From the NCBI GenBank assembly GCA_949825045.1, contig OX463836.1, positions 11,115,829 to 11,179,828 of the forward strand: 64,000 bases of DNA. Direction: 5' to 3'. The position numbers and the translations under genes were made by a program. This document shows positions 28,781 to 38,739 of the stretch, one piece after another. Within the stretch, counting starts at the first letter, position 1. Each line of letters starts with the position of its first letter. This stretch comes from Argyresthia goedartella (lineage: Eukaryota; Arthropoda; Insecta; Lepidoptera; Argyresthiidae). The notes beneath the pieces are model-generated. The model made no database searches, was not told the origin of the DNA, and saw only the letters and a program-made list of their open reading frames with translations.

Positions 28781-29884
28781 TGTCGTGTAACGATACGAAC
28801 CTAACCAGAACCTAACAGAAAACAACCAGGATAAAATTTAGTAGAGACAGTTTATTAGTTATTTACAGTGAAAGCTATAGAAAAATGATTCGAAGATGAG
28901 GATGGATGGAATGAGGACAGGTTTTTATAAAATACAGTTTAGGTATTAAAAAAAAAAAGCGGAGGAAACGGAGAGTAGGAGGTTGATGGAGTGATGACCA
29001 GGATGCAGGTGTAGCCGAGAACGGGTAGATGTCGAGAAGACTCCGCGCAGCGCTGAGCAGGGTTGAGGCTCGCAGGATCGCGTTGTAGGAACGGCTCGCA
29101 GGATCCCGTTTGTAGGAATGGCTCGCAGGATCGCGTTTGTAGGAACGGCTCGCAGGATCCCGTTTGTAGGAATGGCTCGCAGGATCGCGTTTGTAGGAAC
29201 GGCTCGCAGGATCCCATTTGTAGGAATGGCTCGCAGGATCCCGTTTGTAGGAATGGCTCGCAGGATCCCGGGGTAGTGCGACCCCGGGATAAGGCCTTTA
29301 GGTGGTTCTTCTCGTTCAGAAGCTGACGTGAGACTGCAGAATTTCAGAAATGTTCCGCTCTTATACCCTTTTTGGAGAGTTCTAAAAATTATTTAAATTA
29401 AACGTAATTTTTGTGAGTGGCCAAGAGAGAAAAAGTATTTTTGCAAAAGTATTGAAGCAAACATATCAGACCGCTAACGAGTTTGAATGGACATTGCCAT
29501 GACAACCAGATAAACAACGACATCAACAGATGTCAAACTTTAGTTTCAGGCTCGTAATACGGTAAACAACAAGAAAACCATGAAGTAAATGAAGTAACAA
29601 TGAATATAAAAAGGTAGCGCACCAGCGCGCACGAAGCCCGAGATTGCAGAGTTTCGGAGAAAGCCAAATACAAGGTCACCAAAGGTAAACCCCTTCGCTA
29701 TCGATTTAGAAGTGCTGATAGTGTAAAAATACAAAGCGAAAATGATTTGTTAATGTGTTCTTATGGTTTAAAACGTTACAGGGTCCTATGAAAATAAAGG
29801 TGATACCAAATATCAGACTGTACAGCTCAGCAAGCATCCCGCTGAAAATCCAGGAAAATGACATGTAAGTAGCATAACACTACA
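28781..29884 (-). repeat. 3' LTR of Ty3/gypsy element
   Basis: 1104 bp. On the sense (minus) strand it begins TGTAGTGTTATGCTACTTAC and ends CGTTACACGACA, so it has TG...CA termini. It pairs with the 5' LTR at 35474-36584. The differences seen are one fewer 27-bp minisatellite unit (8 against 9), about 20 extra bases near 28930-28950, and a few substitutions. A TATAAG box-like word (sense strand) lies at 29362-29368. Few differences imply a young insertion. Confidence 0.93.
29067..29275. repeat. 27-bp minisatellite inside the 3' LTR
   Basis: Eight units of GGCTCGCAGGATC plus CCGTTTGTAGGAA(T/C), with the third block alternating CCCG, GCG, CCCA. The equivalent array in the other LTR (35738-35975) has nine units. 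Both strands are open through it and would read a nine-residue repeat; this is a by-product of a unit length divisible by three. Confidence 0.92.
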
Positions 29885-29900
29885 TTTTCCCCCCGACCCT
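29885..29900 (-). promoter_or_regulatory. Polypurine tract of gypsy element
   Basis: On the sense strand GGGTCGGGGGGAAAA lies directly before the 3' LTR (TGTAGTG). This is the usual position and composition of the plus-strand primer for retrotransposon replication. Confidence 0.85.
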
Positions 29901-30444
29901 GGAAAAATTTTTGACTCAGCAAAAATTTTGATAAGTACAACAATAAACCAGAAAAACACAGCTTTGCAGAAACAGACATCACCAGGCAAAATCAGATATA
30001 CCATCTCTTACATTCCTCATCTTCATTCAGGTAAGGGTGGAGTTCACATTCAATGACTACCACTCTAAAAGTGTGTTTTCAAAAGGACATTCAGGCTTAC
30101 TTAAGGAGTTGTCATCCGCTCCTGCGTGGAAAAAAAAATAAAATAAGTAGAGGTAAAGAGAAACAAAATAATCCTAAGGTAGCTTTATTTGTTACGACTT
30201 AAGACCAGATTAAGAACGGCCAGAGCGGTAGAGCTCGAAGCTAGAGATCAGCCACATCGCCAACGAGATGTGTCTGAAATAAAGATAAAAAATAGGTGAA
30301 GACTAACCAACGAAAATTCGAGGTCCTAAAGTAAAATGTGTTGAAGAACACTGGATTAAAGGAAGAAATAAAAATAATAAGGTGAAAATGATGGTGATAT
30401 TTATACATATATACAAATTAACAGTTAATAGAAGTTAAGAAAAT
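29901..30444 (-). other. Gypsy 3' untranslated region
   Basis: About 540 bp between the pol stop and the polypurine tract. No open frame longer than about 60 codons and no envelope-like features (no signal peptide or transmembrane pattern). Confidence 0.6.
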
Positions 30445-33278
30445 TTAAGATTTAATGTCTTTAATGTGCCACTTGCCTCTAACTCCGTTAGGGTCTTCTA
30501 AAATGTATACTAATGGTGAAAGTTTGGTTATTATTTTACACTTAATGAATTTAGGGGCAAGATTAGCATTAAAGTATACGCCAGCATTGCTTAAAACATG
30601 GTTTTTACGCCAAACAGTATTTCCTACATTAAATTCTTTAAAAGTCCGGCGAAGATCATAGCGAGCGCTATTTTTAGCGTGAGCTATGTGATGTTTAGTT
30701 TGAACTCTGTGAAAGATAGATGAGAGGAGACCAGCATTAGACGCGTAAATATCAAGAGGCATAAATATCAATTCCTCGAGATTCTGAGTTGGAGTATAGA
30801 AGGAACCACAAGGTATTGTTTCCCTACCAAAGACTAAAAAGTTTGGAGTAAAGCCAGAAGCAATGTTTGTAGCGCTGTTCATTGCGAACTGAATCTTAGT
30901 AAGATGGTTGTCCCAGGATCTGTGATCGTCTCCTACTAGGGATGCTAGAGCTGTAATAATCGTACTATTAAATTTCTCTGTAGGATTAACCTGAGGACAA
31001 TATAAAGCTGTGTGAAAAATACAAGGAACGTTATAAGAATTTAAGAATGAGTGGAATTCTCGCGACTGAAATTGAACAGCGTTGTCCATTATTATAGTTT
31101 GGGGAATGCCATGAACAAGAAACACTGAATTTTCTAAGACATTAATGATATTAGCTGAAGTAGCCCGTTTAAGGGGAAAAATCATAGTATATTTAGTAAA
31201 ATTGCAGTTAATTACCAGAATATACTGATTTCTTCTCCGGGTCATAGGCAATGGACCCATAAGATCCAAGGATATAGTTTGAAAAGGTCTCGAGCAAAGT
31301 TTAGGTTTACCCATAAGACCATAGGGAGAATGATAAGGGTGTTTGTAGGTTAAGCAGGTTTCACAAGTCGAGATTAAATTGGCAATGTCCTTAAACATAC
31401 CCGGCCGATAGTATTTTAAAGATATTTTCTTGAATGTCTTGAAGATACCAAGGTGGAGTTCTGAAGGGGAACCATGGCTAACTTTAATAAGTGCATGTCT
31501 ATCTTGCGGCAGTGGAACTTCTTTCCAAATAAAGTCATCGTTTAGACGATCGGGAGAATGGATGCAGCGGTAAAGTTTGTTATCCCTGATAGTGTAGTTG
31601 GGATATGCGTCTGGGTTGTTGGAGCATCCGAGAAAAATCTTGTTGTAGTGCTCAAGTTCACGATCAGGTGGTTCTTCAATCGTAATAGGATGTACGCCTT
31701 GAGGTGAAGTTTCTCGTGTATCAGGACGTTCTTTATTCTTATGTCTTGATAATAAATCAGGAACAACGTTATCCTTTCCTTTTTTATGTTTCAGGACAAA
31801 GTTAAAACATGATAAGCGTAGAGTCCAGCGAGCAAGTCTTCCAGATGGATTCGATAAGTTCTGGAACCATTTAAGTGCAGCGTGGTCAGTATATATTGTA
31901 AATTCCTTACCATTGTCTAGGTAACATCTCCAATGTTCTAGCGCAGTTATTACAGCTAATGTTTCTCTTTCAGTAGTTGAGTAGTTTTGTTGATTTTTGT
32001 TGAGTGCTTTACTCATGTAAGCAATCACGACTTCTTTGTCATCTTGATGTTGAGTAAGAATTGCTCCTATGCCATAATTTGATGCATCACAATGTACAGA
32101 GAAGGGTATTTCGAAGTTAGGGCAAGCAAGGACAGGAGCAGTTACCAAAGCTTCTTTAAGTTTCTCGAAAGCAGCTGCAGCCTTGGAATTCCATAAAAAT
32201 TTAGGAGCGTTCTTCCCGGAACAGGTTAGTTGGTTGAGTGGAGAGGCAATAGTGCTGAAGTTTGGAATGAATCTTCTAAACCAGCTGCAGGTGCCTATGA
32301 ATCTTCGAACTTCTTTTCGGCAAGTAGGTACAGGATATTCTAGAATAGCCTTTATTTTATCTGGATCAGCACGTAGACCATACTCGTCCACTAGAAAACC
32401 AAGGTATTTCAGTTCTTTCCTGAAGAATTTACTCTTTTCAAAGTTAATAGTCAGATTAGCATATGAAAGTTTTTCCAGAACTTTCATGAGAAGTGATATG
32501 TGCTCATCAAAAGTCTCGCTAATAATAACGATGTCATCCAGATAGCAAAATACCTTGTTCTCAAATTCAGGAGTAAATAGCGTATCCATTAATCTTTGTT
32601 GAGTTGCAGGTGAGTTAGTGAGACCAAAAGGCATTACTTTGAATCTGAACATACCTATTCCAGGAACATAAAATGCTATCTTATCTCTATCAGCAGGATT
32701 CAATGGAATCTCCCAAAATGCTTTCGCAATGTCGATGCTTGATAAGTGTTTGGCATTTCTCAGGTTGTCCAAAATTTCGCTTATTAGAGGCAGTCTATAA
32801 GCATCACGACGTGTAACTGAGTTAAGCTTCCTGCTATCTACGCAGAAACGCCATTCCCCATTCTTCTTTGGAGTGATGAGGACTGGGGATAACCAAGGAC
32901 TTTCGCATTGTTCAATGACGTTCCATCCCAGCATCTTGTCAACTTCATTAATTAAAGCCTTTTGTTTTTCAGGAGACAGTCTGTAACATCTTTGTTTGAT
33001 CGTAAGAGAATCACCAGTGTCAATCTTGTGGGTGATTAAGTGTGTGTTTCCCAGAACACCTTTTTCTTCAAAAGAGATTGTCTTGAAGAGTTGGATGATG
33101 TCATTAGCGATGTTCTTTTGATTAGGAGTAAAATGCTCATAAGGTAAAACTTTAATATCTTTAGTGTCGATAGCAAAGCATTTAGGATCTGTAAAGTTAA
33201 GAGAAGCTAAAATACTAGGTAGAAGATTAAAATTTCTCCAAAAGTCAATACCTAGTATTAGAGAAGGAAATATTTCAG
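30445..33278 (-). CDS. pol: Gypsy pol: protease end, RT, RNase H, integrase
   Basis: Part of a gag-pol polyprotein, read in one open frame to 33309; residues upstream of about 11 come from the inserted sequence. Residue numbers count from 33309. The protease C-terminal part is near 15-28 (LILGIDFW). In RT, the KKNGEWRFCVDSRKLN block is at 148-163, motif A SSIDIAKAFWEI, motif B FGLTNSP, and catalytic YLDD at 256-259. RNase H has D408 (HCDAS), E447 and D475 (YTDHAA). Integrase has the zinc motif H612, H619, C649, C652, and D682, D742 and E778 with 35 residues between the last two. A GPY/F-like region ends the protein. All catalytic residues are present. It copies the element RNA into DNA and integrates it. 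It is separated from gag only by the insertion. Confidence 0.95.
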
Positions 33279-33441
33279 AAGAAAGAAAAGAAGAAAGAAA
33301 GAAAGACATTTATTACACACAAAAAACACACCTTACAGTAGGACAAAACAAAAAAGTATAATAAACAAAACGAAACATCTAAAAACACAACTAATTGTAA
33401 ACAATTATTGGCCAGGGTCACGGTGTGTTCTTGCTGTGCAA
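33279..33441 (-). mobile_element. 163-bp retro-insertion in the gypsy protease region
   Basis: Flanked by the 7-bp duplication ATTTCAG (33272-33278 and 33442-33448). On the minus strand it runs from TTGCACAGCAAGAACACACC to AATAAATGTCTTTCTTTC, i.e. a polyadenylation-like word followed by a TTTC/TCTT-rich tail. This looks like the 5'-truncated 3' end of a LINE. Insert plus duplication is 170 bp, so it shifts the frame and adds stops, ending gag at 33405. By arithmetic, its absence would leave gag and pol in the same frame. Confidence 0.9.
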
Positions 33442-35213
33442 ATTTCAGGGAAAACATAAGCTTTAATCAAGTGAGTTTCGTTATTGAAATGGACAGGTAA
33501 GTCAAAATAACTCAAGGAATTAATTTTTTGATTATTAGCAGTAGAGACAGTAATAAGATCTGACTTGAAAAGTTTGCAGCCCAGTTTAAGAATTTCCAAA
33601 TGAGAATTATTACCCAGAATAGTTACTGAGCTGCCAGAATCTAGTAAACCAGATAAAGTTAAGTCATAAATTTTGACATTAACAAATGGACGATTAAGAT
33701 CTTGTTCTTTGGAGTAGAGTGTAGAAGAGATTTTGTAGCAAGCAAAGAAGTTTTGAATTGTTTTGATCCAATTAGTCCACTCGTCCTTATCGAAGTTTGA
33801 GTTACTCTTCAAGTCAGCAGTTAGTTTTTTTGTACTAGTATTAGGTTTGGAAGAACAAGTAGGGCAATCTGCAGTTTTAAAACCCTTAAGACCACATTTA
33901 AAACAAATCACGAATCGTGGTTGAGTGCAACTGTTCAAAGTATGACCTAGTATACGACAGCGAACGCAAAAAGAACTTTTTTGGGGAGCTGCAGTTTGAG
34001 AGGGACTATTACCTTGTCTAGAAGGGTATTTGTAGGTTGGAGTGAATTTATTCATGAAGGGAGGAGAAGGTCGTGAGTTATTAGAAGAGTTTGGAGAGTC
34101 AACTGAACTTGAAGTGGAATGCTTGTAGTTGAATTCAGAAACATGAGGACTTTGTTGCAAATTTGGTTCTTTAAATTGTTTGTCTCTGTCTAGGAACATT
34201 TCGTAGTTTTGGCAAGTGGCCAGAAGGGAATCGATAGAGTCAATGTCCTTTAGAGCTACGAAGACTGAATAACATGGGCGAATATTTCTCAAAATAATCT
34301 CCAATTGTTCTGTTTCAGAAAGTCTTTTTGAAAGGCGAGCGAACATTCCAGACATGATGGAAATAAAGATGACGATGGGTTCATCACGACCTTGAGTACG
34401 ATTCCTAATCGCTTCTAGAAGTTTATGATCATAATCAAAACCACCAAAGTCTTTGATTAGTAAAGAAGAAAGTTCGTTCCAAGTTAAGTTTGGACTCTGA
34501 TTATATTTAAATCTGAACCAATGAAGGGCATTGTCGGTGAAAATTTCGAACGCCTGAGAAATTAACAAGTCCCTGGACAAGCCACGAGCTAAGCTATATT
34601 CTTCAAGTTTTTGAAGAAAGGATCTTGGACAGCTTTTACCATTGAAGGTGTGTCTTTTCAGATCTTTGAAGACGTTAGTTGGAGGGAAAGATTGAGGTGG
34701 TGGTGGAGGATACGGGGTATTGGTCTGGACAGAAGTTTGAGAAACAAGAGGGGGTTCCATGACAGTTGGGTCAGCAGGAAGGTCCAGTGATGGAGGTTCA
34801 TTTGCAGTTGAAGGTGGAGTCAAGGATCCGAACTGTTTAGAAATATCGTCAAATTTCAACTTCAAAGTATCGAAACTAGCTTTAGAGTCTGGATATAAGT
34901 CCGTATCTATTCGCTCCAATCTGTAAAAAACATGATTAATAAAAGTTTCTATTAATCGTAAATATTTGGTTTCACCTTGTAAACATTTTTCAATTTTACA
35001 ATCCAGGTAAGTCAGAGTAGAACCAATTTGAGACAAGTCATCCTCAATCGGAACTGGAGAAGTCAGAATATCTTCGGGGTGAGAATTCGCAACTAAACGC
35101 AAAACCTGTTTTTTAAGAAGCAAAACAGTATTAGCTGGTTCCTCATATCTAATCTTTACTTCGTATTCGAGCTCGGCTTTGTTCAGGAATTCGTACTTAA
35201 TAACCCTTTCCAT
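33405..35213 (-). CDS. gag: Gypsy gag and protease, truncated by insertion
   Basis: Starts at the ATG at 35211-35213 (MERVIKYEF); an upstream open stretch without ATG runs to 35237. Numbering from 35237: a helical N-terminal region (1-150), a Pro-rich linker (156-186), a capsid-like region (190-350) and a Ser/Pro/Asn-rich linker (360-420). Then come two zinc knuckles at 424-437 (CVRCRILGHTLNSC) and 445-458 (CFKCGLKGFKTADC). The second has Phe where His is expected, so it is CCFC. The retroviral-type aspartic protease active site DSG is at 533-535 (LLDSGSSVTILG). The last 14 residues before the stop come from the inserted retro-element. Gag would form the particle and bind RNA; protease would cleave the polyprotein. 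Confidence 0.93.
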   Translation of the reverse strand: MERVIKYEFLNKAELEYEVKIRYEEPANTVLLLKKQVLRLVANSHPEDILTSPVPIEDDLSQIGSTLTYLDCKIEKCLQGETKYLRLIETFINHVFYRLERIDTDLYPDSKASFDTLKLKFDDISKQFGSLTPPSTANEPPSLDLPADPTVMEPPLVSQTSVQTNTPYPPPPPQSFPPTNVFKDLKRHTFNGKSCPRSFLQKLEEYSLARGLSRDLLISQAFEIFTDNALHWFRFKYNQSPNLTWNELSSLLIKDFGGFDYDHKLLEAIRNRTQGRDEPIVIFISIMSGMFARLSKRLSETEQLEIILRNIRPCYSVFVALKDIDSIDSLLATCQNYEMFLDRDKQFKEPNLQQSPHVSEFNYKHSTSSSVDSPNSSNNSRPSPPFMNKFTPTYKYPSRQGNSPSQTAAPQKSSFCVRCRILGHTLNSCTQPRFVICFKCGLKGFKTADCPTCSSKPNTSTKKLTADLKSNSNFDKDEWTNWIKTIQNFFACYKISSTLYSKEQDLNRPFVNVKIYDLTLSGLLDSGSSVTILGNNSHLEILKLGCKLFKSDLITVSTANNQKINSLSYFDLPVHFNNETHLIKAYVFPEICTARTHRDPGQ

Positions 35214-35249
35214 TGTTATAGTTAAGTGTAGAGTCAAGTGTTATAGAAG

Positions 35250-35276
35250 TGAAGTGAAGTGAAGTGAAGTGAAGTA
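35250..35276. repeat. GTGAA microsatellite in gypsy leader
   Basis: Five to six GTGAA/AGTGA units lie in the untranslated leader just upstream of gag. Confidence 0.8.
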
Positions 35277-35452
35277 ATGTAAGTTAAATGTAGGCCTAAA
35301 TATAATCCAGATGAGTTGAAAAACTAGATGAAGTTTTGTTTTAGAATTTGGAAAATGTGAAAAGGATGAATAGATAAAGATTTAAGAGAGAAAGAGAAAG
35401 CAAATCAAAGGGAAAGAGACAAGGCGCAGAAAAGGTGAAGAGTGGAGAAGAA

Positions 35453-35470
35453 CTTTTACGTTGGGCGCCA
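35453..35470 (-). promoter_or_regulatory. Primer binding site of gypsy element
   Basis: TGGCGCCCAACGTAAAAG on the sense strand, three bases after the 5' LTR end. The TGGCGCC start is like PBSs that pair with the 3' end of a lysine tRNA. The identity of the primer is inference; the position is as expected. Confidence 0.8.
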
Positions 35471-35473
35471 AAA

Positions 35474-36584
35474 TGTCGTGTAACGATACGAACCTAACCA
35501 GAACCTAACAGAAAACAACCAGGATAAAATTTAGTAGAGACAGTTTATTAGTTATTTACAGTGAAAACTATAGAAAAATGATTCGAAGATGAGGATGGAT
35601 GGAATGAGGACAGGTTTTTATAATAAAAAAAGCGGAGGAAACGGAGAGTAGGAGGTTGATGGAGTGATGACCAGGATGCAGGTGTAGCCGAGAACGGGTA
35701 GATGACGAGAAGACTCCGCGCAGCGCTGAGCAGGGTTGAGGCTTGCAGGATCGCGTTGTAGGAACGGCTCGCAGGATCCCGTTTGTAGGAATGGCTCGCA
35801 GGATCGCGTTTGTAGGAACGGCTCGCAGGATCCCGTTTGTAGGAATGGCTCGCAGGATCGCGTTTGTAGGAACGGCTCGCAGGATCCCGTTTGTAGGATC
35901 GGCTCGCAGGATCCCATTTGTAGGAATGGCTCGCAGGATCCCGTTTGTAGGAATGGCTCGCAGGATCCCGGGGTAGTGCGACCCCGGGATAAGGCCTTGA
36001 GGTGGTTCTTCTCGTTCAGAAGCTGACGTGAGACTGCAGAATTTCAGAAATGTTCCGCTCTTATACCCTTTTTGGAGAGTTCTAAAAATTATTTAAATTA
36101 AACGTAATTTTTGTGAGTGGCCAAGAGAGAAAAAGTATTTTTGTAAAAGTATTGAAGCAAACATATCAGACCGCTAACGAGTTTGAATGGACATTGCCAT
36201 GACAACCAGATAAACAACGACATCAACAGATGTCAAACTTTAGTTTCAGGCTCGTAATACGGTAAACAACAAGAAAACCATGAAGTAAATGAAGTAACAA
36301 TGAATATAAAAAGGTAGCGCACCAGCGCGCACGAAGCCCGAGATTGCAGAGTTTCGGAGAAAGCCAAATACAAGGTCACCAAAGGTAAACCCCTTCGCTA
36401 TCGATTTAGAAGTGCTGATAGTGTAAAAATACAATGCGAAAATGATTTGTTAATGTGTTCTTATGGTTTAAAACGTTACAGGGTCCTATGAAAATAAAGG
36501 TGATACCAAATATCAGACTGTACAGCTCAGCAAGCATCCCGCTGAAAATCCATGAAAATGACATGTAAGTAGCATAACACTACA
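35474..36584 (-). repeat. 5' LTR of Ty3/gypsy element
   Basis: 1111 bp, ends TG...CA as in 28781-29884. Contains nine units of the 27-bp minisatellite (35738-35975), one of them with TAGGATCGGC in place of TAGGAACGGC. The length difference of 7 between the LTRs equals one extra 27-bp unit minus about 20 bp missing near 35622. Confidence 0.93.
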
Positions 36585-36660
36585 ATACGGACAGACAGAC
36601 GGACAGACAGACATGACGAAACTAAAAGTTTTCCTTGTTTATCTAGGGAACCATAAAACA
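36585..36660 (+). repeat. Family R repeat, right part
   Basis: ATACGGACAGACAGACGGAC through AGACATGACGAAACTAAAAG and TATCTAGGGAACCATAAAA. It completes the repeat begun at 28441, and the first four bases are the right target duplication of the gypsy element. Confidence 0.8.
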
Positions 36661-36721
36661 TAATGATATCGTCAACCATGGTTATATTAGAACATTGATT
36701 GAACGAAGACATATTTTAGGG

Positions 36722-36815
36722 CAAAACACTGCAGTAGCTTAGGTGAAGACTAAAGGGGGCAAGCGCAGCGAAGCCCTCCGAATAGTCTTCGTGTTGGTTC
36801 GACATGTATTACATA
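36722..36815 (+). repeat. Family-C hairpin module
   Basis: CTGCAGTAGCTTAGGTGAAG, then GGGGGCAAGCGCAGCGAAG and CCCTCCGAATAGTCTTCGTG, TTGGTTCGACATGTATTAC. Closest to the core of MITE D, without its TIRs. Confidence 0.75.
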
Positions 36816-36909
36816 AAAACACCACGGAGTATCTACCGAATACACAAGCTTTTAAAAAGACATGTTTCGTGAAATTCAAGCCTTTTCTGATAATTTCTTT
36901 ATAATAATA

Positions 36910-37160
36910 GATAATAATAATACTTTGGATACTATTTACAAGCTATTGATCTAGCCCCAAACTAGGATTCCCTGTATCTTGGGTACTAGACATCGATACA
37001 CATACTTATACAGATAAATATTATACTTAGATAGATAAACAACCATGACTAGGGAACAAACATCCTTCTCATCAAACAAATATTTGCCCCCACCGGGACT
37101 CGAACCCGGGATCCTTGGCTTCGTAGGCAGGTCACTGCCGACTCGGCCATTCGGGTCGTC
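36910..37160 (-). repeat. SINE family 2 copy
   Basis: Tail AATAATAATACTTTGG on the left; core ATTCCCTGTATCTTGGGTAC; head complement ending GGCCATTCGGGTCGTC at 37160. Almost the same as the other family-2 copies. Confidence 0.9.
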
Positions 37161-38086
37161 ATGATATGGTCAACTATTTTATGAAACGGTCAATTCATGG
37201 TTGACGGTATCATGATAAAGCGACATCTATAAAGAAAGGTTTAGTTGCCCCTTACAACGATGGACAGTACGTGGAAAGTGGATTATGACGTAGTGTGGAT
37301 TGGACTAGACTTGACCTTGGAAAATAATGGAAAAAGTACATTTCCCACGAATTCGCAAAGGCTTATATTTATGAACCGAGAAGTTCATGGCACGAGACAT
37401 GAAGGCGATGGTCGTAGCGTGGTTCGTAAAAAGCCTTTTCGAACGAGTTAGGAATATAATTTTTCCGCCTGAGAACCCAAAATCGAGCGGCGGCTATTTT
37501 CAGCTCAGAAGTCGGAAAAAGTCATTTATCTACCAATAGATTTTATCTGGCATGTAATGTCTTCCTTACTTGGTACTATGAAAAATTGTATTTAGAAACC
37601 GATTTTATTTGATAGGAGGTGTTCAAAGACGCTTTGAGTATATGAGAAAAAATCGCCGATGTTCCCTTTGGACCCTTTGGTCGTCTAAGGGAAAGAAAAG
37701 AAAAGACCGATTACTATTTAATATTCAGGGCACGCAAAAGTTCTGCGCCTGCGCCAAGTTAAGGGTCCAACACCCAAAAAAAGGGCATAAGGCTTAAGAC
37801 GATCTCATTATGAGAGTTTCCTTAGTGGTCTTAGGTCTTAAGGGCGTACGAAGTTGCATATACAAATACTTATCAGACTGATCAGCCGCCCTAGACAAAA
37901 ATTACTTTATCGCTAGTCAATATCTTAAGTAATGGCGGTCTTACAACTAAGGTTAATTTCACCAATGTCACGTGGTTTCATAGAACGCACCATAGTAGAA
38001 CTACACAGGTATAGCCAAGAAACTCAAGGAGGTCACGATACGTCATCCATCAATCACAGAGCACTGAACACAGGCACTGAATCATC
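37161..38086. other. No gene seen
   Basis: Several short open frames, none with a recognisable domain. A TTAAGACGATC / GGTCTTAGGTCTTAAGG-like inverted stretch is near 37790-37840. Confidence 0.4.
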
Positions 38087-38109
38087 ACGCGCGCGTACTG
38101 ATGTGCCGT

Positions 38110-38350
38110 TGCCGGCAATATTGCCATTTGTGGGAATATTGCCGGTAATATTGGCGGCAATATTGCCGCAATCGGAAATATAAGGCAGTTTTGCCCAAGT
38201 ATATGTAATAAAACGAAATAAACATGTTTTTATGTATTCTCAAATGGCCCTCTATCATCTGTTTAGGCATATGGACACTATAATCTAATGTATGACCAAA
38301 ATTGCCAATACTGCCGGCAATATTGCTAATTTTACTGGCAATATTCCCCC
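38110..38350. repeat. Subterminal GGCAATATTGCC repeats of the hAT element
   Basis: Palindrome-like words GCCGGCAATATTGCC, GCCGGTAATATTGGC, GGCGGCAATATTGCC and CTGGCAATATTCC recur here and on the other side at 44665-44755. Subterminal repeats near the TIRs are known transposase-binding sites in hAT elements; binding here is inference. Confidence 0.75.
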
Positions 38351-38562
38351 TTAAATTTCTGGCAACTTTGCTTTCCCTAGGAAAAAATGTATCATATTTT
38401 CAAAGAAAACAAAACCAGTAAGGTAAATAAAACATTTTAATTATATCAAATCGGCCCTGAGATTGCACATTGATTAATTAAGCTTTTTTATAATACTAAT
38501 AAATTACTCTGTTTTAACATGATAATTATTGATTTGCAAAATGTCTTGTTTAAGCTTTTCTT

Positions 38563-38685
38563 CCTTATACAGGGTGATAAGATGATGTTGTAGAATGCGG
38601 AAACTGGCGATAATACTCGTTTATACGATTACTATTGCTAGTTTCCGGCTTCTACAACACCACAACATTAACACCTTGTATAAGG
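38563..38685. repeat. Large imperfect inverted repeat
   Basis: CCTTATACAGGGTG...TGTTGTAGAATGCGGAAACT on one side and AGTTTCCGGCTTCTACAACA...CACCTTGTATAAGG on the other give arms of about 57 bp around a loop of a few bases. It lies inside the hAT element downstream of the transposase. It could be a small foldback insertion or a terminator-like structure. Confidence 0.8.
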
Positions 38686-38739
38686 CAGGAAAGATGTCTC
38701 TCGAGAAGTTAACAAATGTACCTTACCTACTCATTATTA

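Larger units (their letters stand above)
28781..36584 (-). mobile_element. Complete Ty3/gypsy LTR retrotransposon
   Basis: 7.8 kb, flanked by 4-bp ATAC duplications and inserted in a family-R repeat. Sense order (minus strand): 5' LTR, PBS TGGCGCCCAACGTAAAAG three bases after the LTR, gag-protease, RT-RNase H-integrase with GPY/F-like end, about 560 bp of untranslated sequence, polypurine tract, 3' LTR. RT-before-integrase order and the Ty3-type YLDD place it in Ty3/gypsy. There is no envelope-like ORF. Coding integrity is high apart from one 163-bp insertion at 33279-33441. Confidence 0.95.

Noticed and set aside
29063..29326. Open frames reading a nine-residue repeat (CRNGSQDPV-like) on both strands
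   Set aside because: They arise from a 27-bp minisatellite inside the LTRs; the unit length is a multiple of three, so several frames stay open. No start context or domain.
37245..37451. Possible host exon
   Set aside because: No domain, no conserved splice sites, and no flanking exons; composition is compatible with chance.
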